A stretch of DNA of 64,000 nucleotides from Halogeometricum sp. S3BR5-2 (GTDB lineage Archaea; Halobacteriota; Halobacteria; Halobacteriales; Haloferacaceae): the NCBI RefSeq assembly GCF_031624635.1, contig NZ_JAMQOQ010000001.1, forward strand, positions 310,001 to 374,000, given 5' to 3'. This document shows positions 36,174 through 43,176 of the stretch, one piece after another; positions within the stretch are counted from its first letter, which is position 1, and every line of letters begins with the position of its first letter. The position numbers and the translations under genes are program-made. The notes under the pieces were generated by a model, which worked only from the letters and a program-made list of their open reading frames with translations, was not told where the DNA came from and searched no databases.

Positions 36174-36986
36174 ATGCACGAGCAGTCCCTCCCGCTCCCC
36201 GACCGCGCCGTCGTCGGAATGGTCCACCTCCGCGCCCTCCCCGGCGCGCCGACTCACGACGCCGACGCCGGCATCGAGGCCGTCCGCGAGGCGGCGCTCG
36301 AAGACGCCGCGGCCCTCGAAACCGGCGGCGTCGACGCCCTCGTCGTCGAGAACTTCGGCGACGCTCCCTTCTATCCCGACGACGTGCCGAAGCACACCGT
36401 CGCGTCGATGACCGCCGTCGTCGGCGCCGTCGCCAGCGAGGTGGACGTCCCCGTCGGCGTCAACGTCCTCCGCAACGACGCCGAGGCGGCCCTCTCGGTG
36501 GCGGCGGCGACGGGGGCGTCGTTCGTCCGCGTGAACGTCCACGCCGGCGCGCGCGTCACCGACCAAGGACTCGTCGAGGGCCGCGCCCACGAGACGATGC
36601 GCCTGCGCGAGTCGCTCGGCGCGGACGTGGCCGTCCTCGCCGACGTGGGCGTGAAACACTCCGAACCGCTGGGACGCGAGACGCCCCTCGACGTCGCCGT
36701 CGAGGAAGCCGTCGGCCGCGGACTCGCCGACGGCGTCGTCGTCTCCGGGGCTGGGACGGGCGCCCCGACCGACGACTCGGACCTCGCGGCCGTCGCCGAG
36801 GCGGCCGAGGCGGCGGGCGTGCCCGCCCTCGTCGGAAGCGGCGTCACCGCCGAGACGGTCGCCGCGACGCTCGAACGGGCGGACGGCGTCGTCGTCGGGA
36901 CGGCGCTGAAAGAAGGAGGGGAGACTACGGCCCCCGTCGAGGAGTCGCGGGTGCGCGCCGTCGTCGAGGCGGCGCGGTCCGAGTAA
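36174..36986 (+). CDS. BtpA/SgcQ family TIM-barrel protein
   Basis: 270 residues. GMVHLRALPGAP at the N-terminus, ALVVENFGDAPFY, GVNVLRNDAEAAL and VNVHAGARVTDQGLVEGRA are BtpA family hallmarks. The family was named for a photosystem I assembly factor in cyanobacteria; in archaea the biochemical role is unknown, though the barrel resembles sugar- or nucleoside-phosphate enzymes. A TTTTG element about 27 nt upstream suggests leaderless transcription. Confidence 0.9.
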   Translation: MHEQSLPLPDRAVVGMVHLRALPGAPTHDADAGIEAVREAALEDAAALETGGVDALVVENFGDAPFYPDDVPKHTVASMTAVVGAVASEVDVPVGVNVLRNDAEAALSVAAATGASFVRVNVHAGARVTDQGLVEGRAHETMRLRESLGADVAVLADVGVKHSEPLGRETPLDVAVEEAVGRGLADGVVVSGAGTGAPTDDSDLAAVAEAAEAAGVPALVGSGVTAETVAATLERADGVVVGTALKEGGETTAPVEESRVRAVVEAARSE

Positions 36987-36992
36987 CGCCGA

Positions 36993-38291
36993 CTACGAGT
37001 TCAGTTCCTCTTCGACCAAGTTCGCGGCGTTCTTCACGGCCCCGACGGAGCTGAGATGGCCGGCGCCGACGGAGGCCTTCATCGCCTTCGCGGCGCTCCC
37101 GGTCACGACCGTCGGCCCGAGTTGGGCCACCGCGCCGTCGCCGACGCTGACGATCCATCCCGGCACCTCGAAGCGATACGGCTCCATCCGGGGGGCGAAG
37201 TCCGTCGCCTCTCCCTCCGTCTCGTGGCGGACGAGTTCGGCGAGGTTGTCGGCCACGGTCCGGGCCTCGCGCAGGGCGGCGGAGGCCGACGCGGGGACGG
37301 CCTCCCCGTCGGCGTCGACCACGCGCGCGGCGTCGCCGACGGCGAACGTGCGCTCGTCCAGTCGGAGGTCGCTCCGGACGACCGGCCGGTCGCCGCCCAT
37401 CGCGGCCTGCCCGGCGATGCCGCCCGTCCAGACGAACGTGTCGCAGGCGAACGTCCCCGCGTCCGTCTCGACCGCCTCGTCGGTCGCGCGCTCGACCGAC
37501 GTGCCGGTTCGAACGTCGATGCCGCGGGTTTCGAGCGCCTCGCGCACCGCCTCGCGGAAGTTCTCCGGGAAGTTCGGGGCGACGTGGTCGAGTTGCTCGA
37601 CCAGCGTGATATCGGCCTCGACGCCCTCCTCCGCGGCGAGGGCGGCGAGTTCGCCGGCCGTCTGGACGCCCGAGAGCCCCGCCCCGCCGACGACGGCGGT
37701 GACCGACCCGCTCTCGGCGGCCGGGACGCTCGGGCCGTCAGAGGCGTCGATATCGGCGGCGGCGGCGTCGCCGGTATCGCTTCCGTCGACCGCCGCCGCG
37801 CCCTCGTCCGAGACGTCGATGGTGATGCTTCCGCCGGCGTCGGCGGCGTCGCCCGTCTCGCCGCCACCGACGGCGTCGACCGCACCGAGGAACGATTCGC
37901 GGATGGCCTCGGCGTCGGCGACGCTCTTGAGGGGCAGGGAGCGTTCCTCGACGCCCGGCAGGTCGTAGTAGGCCGTCGCGGACCCGAGGCAGACGGCGGC
38001 GTAGTCGTAGTCGAGTTCCGTTCCGTCCGCGAACGAGACCGTTCGGGCGTCCCTGTCGACGCCGTCGACGCGGGCGACGCGGACCTCCGCGCGGTCGAAG
38101 AGGTCTTCGAGGGGGACCTGAATCGTCTCGGCGAGTCCGGGGCGACGGATGACGCGGTGGACCTCGTGCAGGACGAGGTGAGAGGCGTCCTCGTCGACGA
38201 CGACGAGTTCGGCGTCGTCGGGCAGGCGCGATTCGAGACGGCGGGCGAGCGTCACTCCGGCGTATCCCGCGCCGAGTACCAGCACACGCAT
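36993..38291 (-). CDS. Type II NADH dehydrogenase-like FAD oxidoreductase
   Basis: 432 residues. FAD motif LVLGAGYAGVTLARRL at 4-19, NAD motif VVGGAGLSGVQTAGELA near 205, and FAVGDAARV for the FAD ribityl near 320. Such NDH-2 enzymes pass electrons from NADH to menaquinone without pumping. An Asp/Ala-rich insertion of about 55 residues (~143-200) before the NAD motif is not found in typical members. It is transcribed toward BtpA (convergent, 6 bp apart). Confidence 0.88.
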   Translation of the reverse strand: MRVLVLGAGYAGVTLARRLESRLPDDAELVVVDEDASHLVLHEVHRVIRRPGLAETIQVPLEDLFDRAEVRVARVDGVDRDARTVSFADGTELDYDYAAVCLGSATAYYDLPGVEERSLPLKSVADAEAIRESFLGAVDAVGGGETGDAADAGGSITIDVSDEGAAAVDGSDTGDAAAADIDASDGPSVPAAESGSVTAVVGGAGLSGVQTAGELAALAAEEGVEADITLVEQLDHVAPNFPENFREAVREALETRGIDVRTGTSVERATDEAVETDAGTFACDTFVWTGGIAGQAAMGGDRPVVRSDLRLDERTFAVGDAARVVDADGEAVPASASAALREARTVADNLAELVRHETEGEATDFAPRMEPYRFEVPGWIVSVGDGAVAQLGPTVVTGSAAKAMKASVGAGHLSSVGAVKNAANLVEEELNS

Positions 38292-38376
38292 GGTCGGAGG
38301 GTAGGAGTACGGGACAATGAGCCTGTGGGGTGCTCGGGGTCGGGTCGAGTCGGCGGAGCGGTCCCCGTAGACCTGC

Positions 38377-39351
38377 TCAGAACAGCGCCTCGGACTCGTC
38401 GAGGACTTCCGCGGGGCCGCCGACGCTCCAGACGTCCGTGTCGACGTCGCAGGCGGCGATTTCCTCTTCGACCCGGTCGGCGTGCTCGGCCGTGGTGTTC
38501 ACGTAGACGCTCGCGCCCGTGTCGGCGGAGAAGTAGACGGGAATCTCCTCCTCGCTGCGGAGTTCGCGGACGGCGTTGAACACGGCGATGGTCTTCGGCT
38601 GCCAGTACACCCAGCCCGCGGGGCCGGTCATCGTCGTCGCCGTCAGCGAGAGCGTGTCGTGCTCGGCGAGTTCGAACGCGCGAGCGAAGTCCGCCGCGCG
38701 GAGGGCGTCGCGCATCTCGTCTATCTGCTCGTGGACGTGCGCCATCCGCGCTTGGAACATGTGGCTCGCCGCGGCCTCCTCGTGGGCCTGTTCGGTCTCC
38801 TTGTAGGCGGGGACGTGCGCGGCGACGATTCTGAGGTCGTCCTCCAACTCGGATTCGATGCGCTCGGAGCGGCAGTCCTCGTCGTTCATGCCCGAGTAGA
38901 GCTGAGAGAACGCGCCGGTGACGGCGCGGGCGGCGGAGGAGGACCCGCGGCGGGCGATGGTCGAGATTTCGGGGCGGGTCAGCCCGAGGTCGGCCGCCTC
39001 CGCGAGGGCCATCGCGGCGGCGGCGAACCCCGACGAGGAGGAGCCGAACCCGATGTTCGAGGGGAAGGAGTTCTCCGATTCGAGGCGCACCGCGTCGTCG
39101 GTGTTGGCGAGGGCGCGGACGTGGTCGACGACGGCGTCGATTCGCTCGGCGCCGCGGCCGGTCACCTCCTCGCCCCCGATGACGTAGGTGTCCTCGGCGG
39201 CGTCGGGTTGGAACTCGACGGTCGTCGTCGTGTGACTCGGCGCGGTGCAGACGCTGATGCTGTCGTGGTACGGGAGTCGCAACTCCTCGTCGCGCATCCC
39301 GTGGTACTTCACCAGCCCCTGAATCGGGTGTGCCTTCGCGGTGGCCTTCAT
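38377..39351 (-). CDS. mvaD: Phosphomevalonate decarboxylase (MvaD type)
   Basis: 324 residues of the GHMP-kinase-fold decarboxylases. AKAHPIQGLVKYHGMRDEELRLPYHDSISV at the N-terminus, the ATP loop PSNIGFGSSSSGFAAAA (~93-109) and the substrate region GSSSAARAVTGAFSQ are clear. In haloarchaea the enzyme of this family acts on mevalonate 5-phosphate to give isopentenyl phosphate, the archaeal mevalonate route (established for Haloferax volcanii). Supplies C5 units for archaeal lipids. Confidence 0.92.
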   Translation of the reverse strand: MKATAKAHPIQGLVKYHGMRDEELRLPYHDSISVCTAPSHTTTTVEFQPDAAEDTYVIGGEEVTGRGAERIDAVVDHVRALANTDDAVRLESENSFPSNIGFGSSSSGFAAAAMALAEAADLGLTRPEISTIARRGSSSAARAVTGAFSQLYSGMNDEDCRSERIESELEDDLRIVAAHVPAYKETEQAHEEAAASHMFQARMAHVHEQIDEMRDALRAADFARAFELAEHDTLSLTATTMTGPAGWVYWQPKTIAVFNAVRELRSEEEIPVYFSADTGASVYVNTTAEHADRVEEEIAACDVDTDVWSVGGPAEVLDESEALF

Positions 39352-39463
39352 ACTCCCACGCGCGGGAGACGCGGGGTTAAACGTCCCGATGGTCGGCGAG
39401 AGACCGCAGTCCGGCGGCGACGTGGCGGTGTCTGAGAGAAACGGGCGTCTTCGAACCGGGCGT

Positions 39464-39616
39464 TCAGTCGTCCGCGGCGACGGTCGAGTCGGGCGTCGCT
39501 TCGGCGTCGACTTCCGCTTCCTCTCCCTCTCGGCCTCGATTCCAAACGTTGGTGACTGTCTCGCCCGTCGGCGGGGTGTGGCTTATCTCTTTCATGCTCG
39601 CGCGCTCTTCTGTCAT
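39464..39616 (-). CDS. Small acidic protein (50 aa)
   Basis: 50 residues from ATG at 39616 (MTEERASMKEISHTPPTG). A TTAAG element about 27 nt upstream (39642-39645) supports a leaderless start. The first half is conserved-looking, the second is Ala/Glu/Asp-rich. Not recognised; possibly one of the many haloarchaeal micro-proteins. The longer reading frame upstream is unlikely. Confidence 0.5.
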   Translation of the reverse strand: MTEERASMKEISHTPPTGETVTNVWNRGREGEEAEVDAEATPDSTVAADD

Positions 39617-39681
39617 GTGCGAGTGACTGCCACGAACGAGCTTAACCGTTGTCCTGAAAATGATTATAACACTTAGTACCA

Positions 39682-39693
39682 TACTAGCTAGTA
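39682..39693. promoter_or_regulatory. Perfect 12-bp palindrome TACTAGCTAGTA
   Basis: This CTAG-containing palindrome lies between an AT-rich box A candidate (ATTATAAC, 39663-39670) and the GTG start of the SRPBCC gene at 39707, where a repressor would act. Similar half-sites form the palindrome at 4773-4782. Binding is unproven. Confidence 0.35.
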
Positions 39694-39706
39694 CAAGGAG
39701 TCTAGG

Positions 39707-40150
39707 GTGACCCGCGGTTCGGACGCGGCGCGGACCCGAACGGGGATAGAGCGAACGCCGGACGGCCGGCGTCTCGTCGTCGCGCGGGTCGTCGACGCCC
39801 CCGCGTCGGCGGCGTGGGACGTGCTCACCGACACGCGGACGTGGACCGAGTGGGGGCCGTCCGTCTCAGCGGTTCGCGGCCCCGACCGAATCGGACCGGG
39901 GGCGACGGGTGAGGTGCGCATCACCGGCGTCGGCGCGTGGGTCCCGTTCGAGGTGACGGAGTACGACGAGGGGGCGATGCGGTGGACGTGGGCCGTCGCG
40001 CGCGTCCCGGCGACGGGCCACCGCGTCGACGTCCTCGGGGACCGCCGGTGTCGCGTCGCCTTCGAGGTGCCACTCCTCGCCGCCGCGTACGCGCCCGTCT
40101 GCCGGCGGGCGCTTCGGGCGATAGCGCGGTTGGCCGAACGCCGGGCGTGA
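39707..40150 (+). CDS. SRPBCC (START-like) family protein
   Basis: 147 residues from GTG at 39707. The opening VVARVVDAPASAAWDVLTDTRTWTEWGPSVSAVRG is the classic first strand and helix of SRPBCC/polyketide-cyclase-like folds, which bind hydrophobic ligands in a deep cavity. No catalytic residues can be inferred. A palindromic site sits just before it; its 3' end meets the flavin reductase gene 5 bp away. Confidence 0.82.
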   Translation: MTRGSDAARTRTGIERTPDGRRLVVARVVDAPASAAWDVLTDTRTWTEWGPSVSAVRGPDRIGPGATGEVRITGVGAWVPFEVTEYDEGAMRWTWAVARVPATGHRVDVLGDRRCRVAFEVPLLAAAYAPVCRRALRAIARLAERRA

Positions 40151-40155
40151 GCGCC

Positions 40156-40740
40156 CTACGGCGGCCGTTCCAGCGAGAACCGGTCGCCGATGCGGGCGTA
40201 CTCCGACCCCGAGAGGCGACCCACCGCGTCGAGTTTCGTCGTGTCCATCTTCCCGTTGGTGAGCACGGCGTCGTCGACGTGCGCGTGGACGACTTCGCCG
40301 AACACGAGCGTCGAGGCGCCGACGTCGAGCGTGTCGACCAGTTCGCACTCGAACGACACCGCCGCCTCCGCGACGCGCGGGGCGTCGACGACGGCGCAGT
40401 CAGCGGCCGTCACCGCGGCGCGGTCGAACTCGTCCTCGCCGGGCGGGAGCGTCGCACTCGTGGCGTTCATCGCCTCGGCCACGTCCTCGGTGACGACGTT
40501 CCAGACGAACTCGCCCGTCTCAATCGCGTTCCGGGCGCTGTCCTTTCGGTCCTCGCCGGTGCCCGACGCGGAGAACAGCAGCGTCGGCGGGTCCGGGGTG
40601 ACGACGTTCGAGAAACTGTACGGCGCGAGGTTCCGCGTCCCGTCCGCCGCGCGGGTGCTCACCCACGCGATGGGTCGCGGGACGACGGCGCCCGAGAGGA
40701 GGCGGTACGGCGACCCGAAGGCGTCCGGCGGTCCGTCCAC
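40156..40740 (-). CDS. Flavin reductase-like (FMN-binding split barrel) protein
   Basis: 194 residues from GTG at 40740. GAVVPRPIAWVSTRAADGTRNLAPYSFSN is the FMN-binding opening of the flavin reductase (DIM6/NTAB) family, followed by KDSARNAIETGEFVWNVV and FECELVDTLDVGASTLVFGEVV. Probably binds FMN and reduces flavin or acts as an oxidoreductase; partner enzyme unknown. Confidence 0.9.
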   Translation of the reverse strand: MDGPPDAFGSPYRLLSGAVVPRPIAWVSTRAADGTRNLAPYSFSNVVTPDPPTLLFSASGTGEDRKDSARNAIETGEFVWNVVTEDVAEAMNATSATLPPGEDEFDRAAVTAADCAVVDAPRVAEAAVSFECELVDTLDVGASTLVFGEVVHAHVDDAVLTNGKMDTTKLDAVGRLSGSEYARIGDRFSLERPP

Positions 40741-40937
40741 GTCAGGGCGCCTCCCGCGTCGGCCGCGCGTGCTCGTTCATCACCCGTCCTTCGCCGACCG
40801 GCGACAAAGAACCGCCGGCCCGCGCGGACCGCGCCGGGCCGCCGCCACCGACGGGACGGCGCTTCCCCGTTCACCCGCGTACCACCCGGGGACCCGAACG
40901 GTCGTGATTGGGCTGAATTATCTCCGTACTCCTCGAA

Positions 40938-40945
40938 AAATATAC
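40938..40945 (+). promoter_or_regulatory. Box A upstream of the HTH gene
   Basis: AAATATAC centred about 30 nt before the ATG of a seven-codon ORF at 40972 and about 46 nt before the HTH gene start at 40988. The expected transcription start is near 40970. Confidence 0.55.
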
Positions 40946-40971
40946 CTGTGCTCGTGACCGAGTGCAAGCGA

Positions 40972-40995
40972 ATGGAACACTCTCACGATGACTGA
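40972..40995 (+). CDS. Possible seven-codon leader ORF (MEHSHDD)
   Basis: ATG at 40972 lies at the transcription start predicted from the box A. The ORF of seven codons ends with TGA at 40993-40995, overlapping the start (40988) of the HTH regulator in another frame. Short overlapping leader ORFs can couple translation of the next gene; chance is also possible. Confidence 0.25.
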   Translation: MEHSHDD

Positions 40996-41662
40996 CTCTT
41001 GGGATACCGCGGGTTACATCGCGAGCTCGCGGTACAGAGCGTCCGTCTGTGAGTTCCTCGACGAGGAGGGACCCGAGCTACCGTCGCGCATCGCGTCGGA
41101 GTTAGAGCTCGCACAGCCGCACGTCTCTCGGGCGCTCTCGGAACTCCGGGAGCGAGGGGTCGTCGAACTCCTGGTCCCCGAATCCCAACAGAAGGGCCGG
41201 CTCTACGGTCTCACCGGTCGGGGGCGGACCGCCTTGGTCCGACTCCACGGCGAGTCCGACTCCGGTCCCGTCTCCGTCACGTTCGTCGAGGAGGGTGCGT
41301 TCCCCTATCCGCCGCTCGTCGACTACCTCTCCGAGGAGTACCCGGGCGTCTTCCGGTTCGCGCTCGTCCGCGAGGGCGACGACTCCGACGCGTTCGCGGC
41401 GAGCGAGGAGGTCCGCGAGACGTGCGATTCGCACTCGCTGTCCACCGTCATCGGGGCGCTCAGCGCCGGCGACGCGACGGTGAACGAGCAGTTGGACGGA
41501 GCCGACGACGGCGAGCGCTTCGTCGTCCGCGGCTTCGAGCACTCGCTGTGGGTCAGGCTCCCGGTGAGCGAGGACGTCGAGGTGTTCGTCGGTCTGGACC
41601 GCGACGCCGACGTCAACGTCAACTCCTTCGTCGACGCCTGTCGGAGCCGTCTGAAGAACTGA
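40988..41662 (+). CDS. Winged-helix transcriptional regulator (ArsR-like)
   Basis: 224 residues. The N-terminal winged helix (~8-75) has YRASVCEFLDEEGPELPSRIASELELAQPHVSRALSELRERGVVELL with a wing KGRLYGLTGRG. Residues ~85-220 form an effector-like domain of unknown ligand, resembling the HVO-type ArsR family regulators of haloarchaea. The gene is preceded by a box A and a possible leader ORF, suggesting regulation of its own expression. Confidence 0.85.
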   Translation: MTDSWDTAGYIASSRYRASVCEFLDEEGPELPSRIASELELAQPHVSRALSELRERGVVELLVPESQQKGRLYGLTGRGRTALVRLHGESDSGPVSVTFVEEGAFPYPPLVDYLSEEYPGVFRFALVREGDDSDAFAASEEVRETCDSHSLSTVIGALSAGDATVNEQLDGADDGERFVVRGFEHSLWVRLPVSEDVEVFVGLDRDADVNVNSFVDACRSRLKN

Positions 41663-41721
41663 CCGGGCCGTTTTTCGCCGGGGGGAGAACGCCCATACCG
41701 CCGGAACCCCTAGAACCGTCG

Positions 41722-42147
41722 ATGTATACGGGGAAGACCGAGCAGCCCTGCTGTCTCTGCGACGACCCGGACACCGCCGCACGCATCGACGTGCCGCCGC
41801 GCGCCGTGCCCCTGATGAAACACTCGGGGTCCGTCGCGTGGCGCGACATCGTCGGCGAGGTGTCGATTCACTTCTGCGAGAGCGACTGGGACCTCGTCAC
41901 CGACCTCGTCTCCATGGGGCTGAATCCGCTCTCGCGCTGCAACGTCGCGCGGGCGTCGTTCAGCATCCGCGAGGATTTCGAGGCGCTGTTGAACGCGACG
42001 CGCGAGGCGCCCGACCAGCGCGCGCAGGAGGCCGGCCTCCTCGACGAGGCGCGCGAGACGCTGGACGACTACGGCGAGGACCCGATGGTCGAAGAGCGCG
42101 ACTTCGTGGAGGCGTGGGTGGTCGTCGACGCCCTCTCGGAGGCGTGA
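41722..42147 (+). CDS. Cysteine-containing haloarchaeal protein of unknown function
   Basis: 141 residues from ATG at 41722 (MYTGKTEQPCCLCDDP). Cysteines at ~10, 11 and 13, and HFCESDWD and SRCNV further on, suggest a zinc site. The remainder is helical and acidic. Adjacent genes (HTH regulator, DICT protein) are on the same strand but with gaps of 59 and 76 bp. Family not recognised. Confidence 0.7.
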   Translation: MYTGKTEQPCCLCDDPDTAARIDVPPRAVPLMKHSGSVAWRDIVGEVSIHFCESDWDLVTDLVSMGLNPLSRCNVARASFSIREDFEALLNATREAPDQRAQEAGLLDEARETLDDYGEDPMVEERDFVEAWVVVDALSEA

Positions 42148-42191
42148 AGCGGCCGCCGAACGGCCGCGTCTCGGCCGTCCTCGGGAGAACG

Positions 42192-42196
42192 TATAT
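42192..42196 (+). promoter_or_regulatory. Box A of the second DICT gene
   Basis: TATAT about 28-32 nt upstream of the ATG at 42224; fits a leaderless transcript, as for the first DICT gene. Confidence 0.5.
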
Positions 42197-42223
42197 GTCG
42201 CTCGACCGTCTCGGCCGTACCTG

Positions 42224-42925
42224 ATGAGCCTGCGGGACATCGTCGCCGCGGTCGGCGAGCGCGAACGGACGCTCGTCCTCTACGAACCCGTCTCCGACCG
42301 ACTGCTCGAACAGGTGCGGGAGTACCTCGCGCCGTACCCGCTGACCGTCGAGCGCCGGGACGGGGGCGAGTCGCTGTCGGGGACCGCGGAACTGACCGAC
42401 GGCGACGGCTCGTGGGTCCGAACGGACTGCTCGGACCTCGCGGCGCCGGCGACGCCGCAGGAGTTCGAGGCGACGCTCTCGGACGTGCTGACGCGCATCG
42501 ACCGGACGACGTTCACCTCCTACGACGGCGCGCGGATGGCGTCGGCCTCGCGGGAGATAGAGGACCGGGCGTGGCGGTTCGGTCGCGGGACGCTCCACGC
42601 CGGGTTCCAGCGCGCGTCGGCCCTGCGGCGACAGGCGGAGGTGTACCGCCGCCTCGCGCGCACGGACCTCGACGTCCACGCCTACGCCGTCCCGGAGGGC
42701 GACGCGCCGACGCTCGATGACGCGACCGTCCACCTCGTCGACGACGAGGAGATAGCCGCGACGTGGTTCGTCGTCTACGACGGCGGCGGCGACGACGCAT
42801 CGAAGTGCGCGCTCCTCGCCGAGGAGCGCGACCCGGACGTGTTCCGCGGCTTCTGGACGTACGACCCGCGCGTCGTCGACGACGTCCTCGCGCACCTGTC
42901 GAACCGGTACGGCGCCCCCGCCTGA
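42224..42925 (+). CDS. DICT-domain sensory protein (second copy)
   Basis: 233 residues. It shares TSYD, ASREIEDRAWRFGRGTLHAGFQR, DGGGDDASKCALLAEER and FWTYDP with the protein at 1906-2649, so it is a DICT-domain paralogue. The N-terminal third has diverged and lacks about 15 residues. Stand-alone sensory domain with unknown ligand. It lies upstream of the RND exporter gene, but 251 bp apart and with separate promoter. Confidence 0.8.
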   Translation: MSLRDIVAAVGERERTLVLYEPVSDRLLEQVREYLAPYPLTVERRDGGESLSGTAELTDGDGSWVRTDCSDLAAPATPQEFEATLSDVLTRIDRTTFTSYDGARMASASREIEDRAWRFGRGTLHAGFQRASALRRQAEVYRRLARTDLDVHAYAVPEGDAPTLDDATVHLVDDEEIAATWFVVYDGGGDDASKCALLAEERDPDVFRGFWTYDPRVVDDVLAHLSNRYGAPA

Positions 42926-43053
42926 GCGGCCGGACCGTCCGACGGCGCCGCGGGGGGCCGTACCACGATTTATATGCGATGGGGCCAATCAGACCCACAC
43001 GACGGCCGGCACGGCCCGCACCGGCCACCGCGGAACGCGGGCGCTCGCTCCTC

Positions 43054-43173
43054 ATGCCACGGAACCGCCGCACGCTGTCCGCCGTTCGTCCCGCGCGCCC
43101 CGATGGGGGTGTCAGGAGCGCCGCCGACGCCCGTCGCGGCGATATCGCCCGCCGCCCGGAGCGGCGGGCCTGA
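43054..43173 (+). CDS. Possible 39-codon upstream ORF of the RND exporter
   Basis: First ATG after the predicted transcription start (box A at 42969-42975). 39 codons, Arg-rich, ending TGA, then CCG and the ATG of the exporter in the same frame, an arrangement identical to that in front of fbp. No family. Could be a leader peptide or chance. Confidence 0.25.
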   Translation: MPRNRRTLSAVRPARPDGGVRSAADARRGDIARRPERRA

Positions 43174-43176
43174 CCG

